This document shows positions 57,655 to 64,000 of a stretch of DNA of 64,000 nucleotides, in pieces. Numbering within the stretch: position 1 is the stretch's first letter; the number at the start of each line of letters is the position of its first letter. The notes beneath the pieces are model-generated. The model ran no database searches, had not been told where the DNA came from, and saw nothing but the letters and a program-made list of their open reading frames with translations. A program made the position numbers and the translations under genes. Source of the stretch: Psoroptes ovis (Eukaryota; Arthropoda; Arachnida; Sarcoptiformes; Psoroptidae); assembly GCA_002943765.1 (NCBI GenBank), contig PQWQ01000002.1, positions 4,464,001-4,528,000 on the forward strand, written 5' to 3'.

Positions 57655-60600
57655 TTTTTGTTTTTTCGGTGAATTTTTATTTTCTCGAATATAAATTGGT
57701 GTTTTTGTACATTTTTATTAACATTGTAACAAAATAATGAAATCAATTATTTATCATTGTATATCGATAATCGATAAATATTTCAGCATTTCGAAGCCAT
57801 AAAAAAAATTTCTTAAAATAGAAATGTCATTAAAATTGTCTGCAAATGATTTGAATGATAATTTAAATAATCTAAATAATGATGATAATAATGATAATAA
57901 TCAAAATAAAAATGATAATCAAATGCAAAATAAACAACGAATCGGCAGATCAAGTGCATCTTCTGAAACATCATTATTATCATCATCATCATCAACAACA
58001 TTGTCAACTGTAAATTATTCAACAATAGATGATAATAATTTAGTATATTTAAATCGAGCGTATAACAATGATGACGATCAAAAACAGTTACCACAACATG
58101 TAAAACAACCAACAATTGATTATAATCAGATGAATAATCAAAAACATACACATCATTGTCATTGTCATTGCCATCATCATCATCATAATGCTCATCAACG
58201 AATACATTTTATATCATCAAATAAGGATGACAATATATTTAATTATCATCACATTGATGATATAAACAACAGCAACAACAATCTTAATGATGATAATAAC
58301 AATAAAAAAATCAATGATCAATTCATTTTAACACGTTCATTATCATCATTATCATTAATTTATGAGCAATCGAAACATCATCATTTACAACAGCAACAAC
58401 AACAACAACAATCTTCGGAAAATAAAATTTTCATTTTTTTACCCAAAAATTCAAAGTGTGTGCCTCATTCAATCAATTATGATTCATTAATTTTATTTCT
58501 TTGAAATAATTTTTTTTTAAATAAAAATCATAATTCAATTTGTATTCATATATTGAAATTTCCTTTTCCAATTAGAAATTATCATTATCATTATTATTAT
58601 TGTAATCATCATTGTTAATAATTGTTCAATTCAGATACGGTGGTTACGATTGTCTGCTCTTTTTTTCTTTGTTCATTCAATGTGAACAAAAATGAATCAT
58701 GGTCGAAAATGTTGCCACGAAATAAAAAATAATTAATTATGATTTTCTTTTTTTTTTTTTTTTTTTGCACCAATCTTTATTTATTTAATAAATTCATATT
58801 TTATCATTTCATTTCCTTTTCAAATTTTTTTTTCTTTTTCTTTCATTTGTTCACCAACAAATATAGAACTGCTGCATTCATTGTGACAAGCTCAATTTAT
58901 GGCCAATTATTGGTTGTCGTTTGTATAGCATTGTTTACGGCTAAAATTGTTGCACCAATTCTTCCATTATGGTATTTTGAGGTATTTTCTTTATTTTCTT
59001 ATTTGTATTTTGTATCTTTTTTTCATTTTATTTTCGCAGAATTTTTTTTATAATCATCTTTTCAATTATAAAATTCTATTAAAAAAAACTAACCTTAGAA
59101 ATTGAAATACAGAGAAAATAGAATAAATGAACGAATGAATGAATGAATGAATGAAAGAATTCAGAAATTATTAGATTCAATTCTTTGAAAAGAAAAATTT
59201 GGAATTGAAAAAAAAACGAAAGAAAGAATCGTGTAAAAAAAAAGAAATTACATTTTCTTTTCAATTTCATTCATTTTTTTTTCTTATTTTTTCCATTGAA
59301 AAAAATAAAACTAAAATAAAATGCCAAATTGAAACATTGATTTTCCATATGTTTTGTGTGTGTAACTGTGAATAGTCTGTGTGTGTACTCAGTATTCATT
59401 TAATTTAATTCCAATTAACATTTTTTTCTTTTTTTTGAAATTGAAAAATACGCGAGCCAACAAAAACCAAATTCGCTGAACATTTCCAATGTTTCAGCGA
59501 ATGATCAAACATTATTTGATGGTTACATTTATTGATTTGACAAATAAAAAATTCAATGATTCAATGGTGAATTCTCAAGTGAATTATATGTTAAGAATGA
59601 GAATGAAAATAAACGAAAAGAATCATTCTTTCAAAGTAATAATTAACAATTTCAATGCTCTTCATGCTTCTGCATGTGTATCGATTCATTTATGCTTAAT
59701 ATGTGAGTCATATAAGCTCATAAATGTCAAATTTCATTTCAGAAAAGCTCTTATTTTTAAAATATTGACCATTGAATTTAGATTAGTTCTAAATTGATTG
59801 ATAAATTAATTTTTGATTTTTTCGATAGAATTAAATCCATTTAGCTTTTTCTTTCGAATTCGATGAATTTGATGAAATAATTGCAACTCGATCTTGAGAG
59901 TCAAAAACCTCGCAAATCAATAAGTTCAACGCTTTCAAAATCCTTCAAAGCATTTCTGAAAGTTTACATTTTACTCTCTTCAGAATTTGCCAGAACTCGT
60001 AAAACATGATATGGGAAGATATTACTTCCTTTTGCTTACATTTGTCTTTCATTAGTCGGAAAGCATTGAGAACATAATCAGTTAATGTTAATTAGCTTAA
60101 TTTCTGGTTCTCTATCCAACTGCTATCAAGATGCGACATACGCTGATGATGTTTAATGCTGTTTTATCATCATCAAATTCTTGAAAAAAAAGTAGAAAAA
60201 ACAAGCATCTAATTATTTTTTTATTTGAAATTGAAAATTTTCGTATGAATTCTTAAAATATCTTGTTCAGTATGCATCGCACACACACACACACACACAG
60301 ACATGCACGGGTATACTTGGATAAATTTGGATGGAATCAAAATGAAAAAAAAGGAAACTTTAACATGAACACCATGAACTCACTCACACTCTCGCACACA
60401 CCTACCATTTGAAAACGAAAAAATGCTTAGAATTTTTATTTCTCATTTATTATTATTATTAGCATTATTATCTTTCTCAATTAATTTTTTTTTCAAAAAT
60501 TATATAACATTTCATTTTATGATTGAAATTGAAGACTAACTAACTGTAATAATAATATTTAACTAATTTTTTATTATTATTATTATTTTGTTATATACTA

Positions 60601-62089
60601 CTTTTATTTTTATTATTTTTATTTTTACAGGCATTCTTCTTATATCTATATGCATTCAGTTTATTGTTCTTGTTTTATGTTTATATCTATTTGCTAAATG
60701 ATGTTCCTAAATTGGATACTTTTCGTATGTATTATCGTTATTATATATTTGTTGTTTTATTTTATTCTTTATTTTATTTTAATTTTAATTTTGATGATAT
60801 GATTCTTTGCTTTATGTTTTTTTTTTTTTTTTTTTTTTTGAGAAAAAAACCCTTGATTAATTTCCTGTATTATGATTATTATTATTATTATTGCTTCATA
60901 TATTATATTATCTCTCTAATTTTGCTTCATTTTCTTTTAAAAACATTTTTTTTTCATTCATTTCATCCCTGTTTCGCTGTGTGTTTTTTTTTTTTTTTTT
61001 GTAGATATAAAACATTATGATGGAAAAAATCATAAAATTAGTGAAACTGATCGTTCACATGCATCAATATTTTTACGCATCGGAAGCATTATATTCGGTC
61101 TCGGTGTTATGATTTATAATGGATTAGAATTTGGTGCATATTTCGAAATTACCGCCAATTCTTTATGCCATTCAATTTTATTAGGTAATTTTTTTTCTTC
61201 TTTTTCTTTCGAAAAACACATATTATTAATAATATTAAAAATTCAAAATGACATTATCTATCATCGTTTCAAGAATGTTTTTATAATAATTTTTCCCTAC
61301 ATTTTATGTGGCGGAAATTTAATTTTCATTTTATTTATTTATTTTTTCTATTTTTTATATTCATTTTCTAACATAAAACATTTTCATTCAAATACGTAGG
61401 AATAAATCCAATATTACAGGCAGCGTTTACATTTTCACAAATGTATTTCATATTTACATATTCACGTTTAATGATTAATAAATTTAAATTGATTGCTCGT
61501 ATCGGTTTAATGCATTTAGTTGCAACAAATATTTGTGTTTGGATACGTACATTAGGCAAAGAAGCATTACATGTGAGTTTTTTTTATTTTGCTACAAAAT
61601 TCATCCATTATTTAGGGTTAAATAATGATCGCATTCATGGTAAAATCAAAATTTATATCCATTTAATTTCAATTTAATCATAGGAATTACAAAACAACTT
61701 AACCGATTTAGTAATAATAAAAAAACATGAAAATGCATATTTATCATTAACGTTGAATAATAATAGTTCCATGAATTTAAATCAAATAAATTCAACATAT
61801 TTTCAATGTCAAAATGAAAATGTAATGAGTTCAATATTGTTGAATGCAAGTCCATATTTATATCCATTTATCGTTGAATATTCATTGATTGCGGCTGCAT
61901 TTCTTTATATTATGTGGTCATCGATTGGTCAACGATTTATTTTATCATATGAAAATGATTCAACATCAAATTTTAATCATCATAATAACAATAATAATCG
62001 ACCGATTGGCGAAATGTTGGCAACTACATCACGAACACTATCATATCAAAATTTATCTGCATTGTATAGTTGTCTTGGATCGAGTAAAG
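55524..62089 (+). CDS. Otopetrin-type proton channel, partial at 3' end, with two alternative first exons
   Basis: Isoform A exon 1 is 55524-55921. The shared exons are 58867-58981, 60631-60724, 61005-61184, 61400-61572 and 61684-62089, with phases 2, 0, 1, 1 and 0 all consistent. The first exon ends and exon 58867 starts in phase 2. Membrane segments show otopetrin blocks: SSIYGQLLVVVCIALFTAKI, AFFLYLYAFSLLFLFYVYIY, RIGSIIFGLGVMIYNGLEFG, AAFTFSQMYFIFTYSRLM, RIGLMHLVATNICVWIRTL and YPFIVEYSLIAAAFLYIMW. Otopetrins are dimeric proton channels that carry acid-sensing and vesicular or pH-homeostasis currents and are blocked by Zn2+. The last exon ends at a GTAAGG donor in phase 1. The C-terminal OTOP repeats lie beyond the window unless the short alternative exon at 62172 is used. 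The N-terminal exon is acidic, with an Asp run. Confidence 0.88.
57620..57653. repeat. Poly-T tract, 34 bases
   Basis: Uninterrupted T run. It lies upstream of otopetrin exon B. Its exact length is likely to be assembly-sensitive. Confidence 0.9.
57824..58455 (+). CDS. Alternative first coding exon B of the otopetrin gene (His/Cys-rich N terminus)
   Basis: An ATG at 57824 opens a 210-codon frame ending at donor GTGTGT (58456) in phase 2, the phase needed by the shared exon at 58867. Exon A (55524-55921) ends in the same phase, and joining A to B directly gives a stop at either acceptor tested, so A and B look mutually exclusive. The encoded region is Asn/Asp/Ser/Gln-rich and holds a block of His and Cys at residues 108-128 (HHCHCHCHHHHH core). 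A splice acceptor TTAAAATAG ends two bases before the ATG, so a 5' UTR exon may lie upstream. The donor GTGTGT is weaker than that of exon A. Confidence 0.55.
60073..60156 (+). other. Weak trace of a reverse-transcriptase-like YADDV motif
   Basis: A short frame reads ISGSLSNCYQDATYADDV and then stops at 60154. YADD-V is the catalytic core of many retroelement reverse transcriptases, and the 59880-60160 segment is less A/T-rich than its surroundings inside the otopetrin intron. No other RT motif or second domain is visible and the frame is only about 28 codons, so this may be chance. If real it is a short dead fragment of a non-LTR element. Confidence 0.15.
60280..60299. repeat. (CA)n dinucleotide microsatellite
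   Basis: Ten CA units inside otopetrin intron DNA. Confidence 0.85.
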
Positions 62090-64000
62090 GTAAGGATTTT
62101 TAATTTTCAATAAAATGAAAAAATTCTTGAAAATGTTTTCTCGTTATTATTTTGTTATGATCACTATTCAGGCTCAAATAGATGAACAAATAAAAAATGA
62201 AAAATTCATTATCATCATCATCGCTATGATGATGATATTGTTCTTTTCTCCTTTCTTCATTTTTATGATGTTCTAATATGAAATCGATTAATTTTTCAAA
62301 AAAATATGTTTATGACATTTATTACATTGTAACGACCACTTTTTTTAAAAGGAAATGATATTCTACTATCATTATTACAATTGTTATTATTATTAATTAG
62401 CTTCAACTCGATACTCTATCAAAATGATATCATACTACTACTTATATATGATACCCATTATCATTGATATTGTTGTTGTTGTCGTTAAAATCATATTAAA
62501 ATATTACATTATATTCTGCCATATCCTTGAATAATGTTACGATTTTGACATTTTAAGAGCAAATAAATTACTTGAAATTTCTTTTTTTTTTTTTTTTTTT
62601 GCTCCACTCTCTTACTCTCTGGTACCATAACGCTCATCGTTTATGGATGTTTATGTTTTCAAGTGGGTTCCAATCGAAAAGAATTGGACCCTCAAAAAAA
62701 ATATGTTTACAAATACAAGAGCCAAAAATGAATTACAGCCAAATTTCATTGATATTTGATGATGACAAAGTTACATATAATTTTTTTTGAAGCTAAAGAT
62801 TTCATTTTTTTTAAAAAGAAGCAGATTTCCCATATATTTATAAATGTTAAGATTTTCAAAGAAAATTTTAGAAAATAAACACACATCTTTAAAGTAAATT
62901 TTTTTTCATTTTTTTTTAATTTCGACATGGATAGTACATGAAATTTATATAAATTATATAAAATGAAAATGTTTTCAATAACTTTTTTTTTGATGTTGTT
63001 GTTGTTGAAATGATTGAATCAATGAATCAATAAATGAATACAACATTTCGATATTGATGGATGTGAATACAAAAGTTTATTTTATATATTTAAGTTTCAT
63101 TTCATTTCATTTTTTTATTTTTATTTTTTTCCATTCCGTTCATTCTAAATTGGATAATTTGGTTTATTTTTTTTTATTTCATTTTCCGCTTTTTATTTTT
63201 TTCTTATTTCAAAGAAAGAATATTTTTGTGATTTGTCTTCGTGTCATGTACATACAATCAAAAAAAAAAAAAAAAAAAAAAGGAAAAAATGAAAAGAAAA
63301 CATTTAATGAAAATATTCTTGAAACAATATCAAATACATGTGAATGTGAGCAGCCGAAACAACAACGACGACGGCCATAAAATAAAATCTTAAGATTATG
63401 TTTTCAAAAAGTATTGCATGTATTTTTATTATTATTTTTCTCCAAATTTTTGTTTTTCTCTGAAAAAAATCATACATTTGTCAGACGAAACAAAATAAAC
63501 CCTACAATAATAAACAACAATAATAAGTATATAAATGCACGCAAATAACGATAATAATGATGAAGAAATTTCTTGTTCAATAATTTTTTTTGCCATGTTT
63601 TTTCTTTGCTATATTATTAACTTTTAAAATAGTCGAGAAAAAAATTAGTTCACCAAAAAACTTGAAAATAAAATCTTTAAAATTTTTCAAAGAAAAAAAA
63701 ATGACAAAATTTTTGGCCATTTTATCGGTTGAATGCATTTATTATTATTATTATTATTTGCCATAATAATTCAATCTAGGCATTGTATGCTCAGAAATTT
63801 TTTCTCGGGTACCTGATTCAATGAAAAAAAAATGTAAAGATTTTCTTTCCAGAATGATAAAATATACGATTCATTCATTCATTCACTCATTCATTCATTT
63901 TTCTTGTTCGATTCCCATTTTTCTTCATTGCCGTACAATTCATCGAGCAAAATAAGAAAAAAATGAATACAAAATACAAAATAATACAGGCGATATAATA
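62090..64000. other. Otopetrin downstream intron or 3' flank, no exon recognised with confidence
   Basis: From the donor at 62090 to the window end I see no continuation of the otopetrin repeats on the plus strand. An acceptor ATTCAG ends at 62171 and would add Gly-Ser-Asn-Arg then a stop (TGA 62183-62185). An A run of 22 lies at 63260-63281. Frames at 62572 and 63054 are T-rich low complexity and unsupported. Confidence 0.45.

Noticed and set aside
58739..59053. 104-codon Phe-rich frame
   Set aside because: Only the part 58867-58981 is a real otopetrin exon; the flanks are intron T runs read through.
1..64000. CRISPR arrays, bacterial operons, tRNA or rRNA genes
   Set aside because: No regularly spaced repeats, no Shine-Dalgarno context and no A/B-box pair were seen on either strand; genes are intron-bearing and animal in type.

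Overview
The window looks like nuclear DNA of a small-genome arthropod, most likely a mite. It is very AT-rich. Most introns are 50-80 bp with GT..AG ends. Coding regions carry runs of Asn, Ser, Gln and Asp made from AAT/TCA/CAA/GAT triplet repeats. The gene set is plainly animal (GSK-3, Rogdi, UNC50, exportin-5, otopetrin), and a miR-252-like hairpin points to a protostome. The mite assignment is inference; no species-specific marker was seen. Exon models below were built by hand from reading frame, splice consensus, intron phase and remembered family conservation.

Layout. 0-6.1 kb: cohesin SMC1 (minus, five exons) and a leucine-rich-repeat protein (minus). 6.1-12.7 kb: AT-rich gene desert. 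12.7-17.5 kb: GSK-3/shaggy kinase (plus, seven exons) with a candidate distant alternative first exon at 12.7 kb. 19.3-24.4 kb: compact cluster of a small coiled-coil protein, EMC5/MMGT1, Rab geranylgeranyl transferase beta, the carnitine/acylcarnitine carrier and a TRUB2-like protein that seems to lack the catalytic Asp. 24.4-28.4 kb: desert ending in a TATA box ahead of a small secreted six-Cys protein. 30-42 kb: dense cluster of a second secreted Cys-rich protein, exportin-5, CHMP3, a PSMG3-like chaperone, Rogdi, the U-box ligase UBOX5/RNF37 and an F-box/LRR protein. 42-49 kb: desert that appears to hold a spliced non-coding primary transcript ending in a miR-252-family hairpin at 49.03-49.16 kb. 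49.3-54.3 kb: EMC7, UNC50 and EXOC1/Sec3. 55.5-62.1 kb: an otopetrin-type proton channel with two phase-equivalent alternative N-terminal exons; its 3' end lies beyond the window or in a short alternative terminal exon.

Most of the genes are housekeeping: membrane-protein insertion (EMC5, EMC7), vesicle traffic (RABGGTB, CHMP3, UNC50, EXOC1, Rogdi), nuclear export (XPO5, which carries pre-miRNA), ubiquitin ligation and cohesin. Several pairs are head-to-head with short shared promoter gaps (EMC5/RABGGTB, CHMP3/PSMG3-like, EMC7/UNC50). Others are tail-to-tail with overlapping 3' ends (carnitine carrier/TRUB2-like, UNC50/EXOC1). The items most worth a second look are the miR-252 locus, the alternative exons of GSK-3 and otopetrin, the His/Cys cluster in the otopetrin N terminus, the TRUB2-like protein and the two small secreted Cys-rich proteins.
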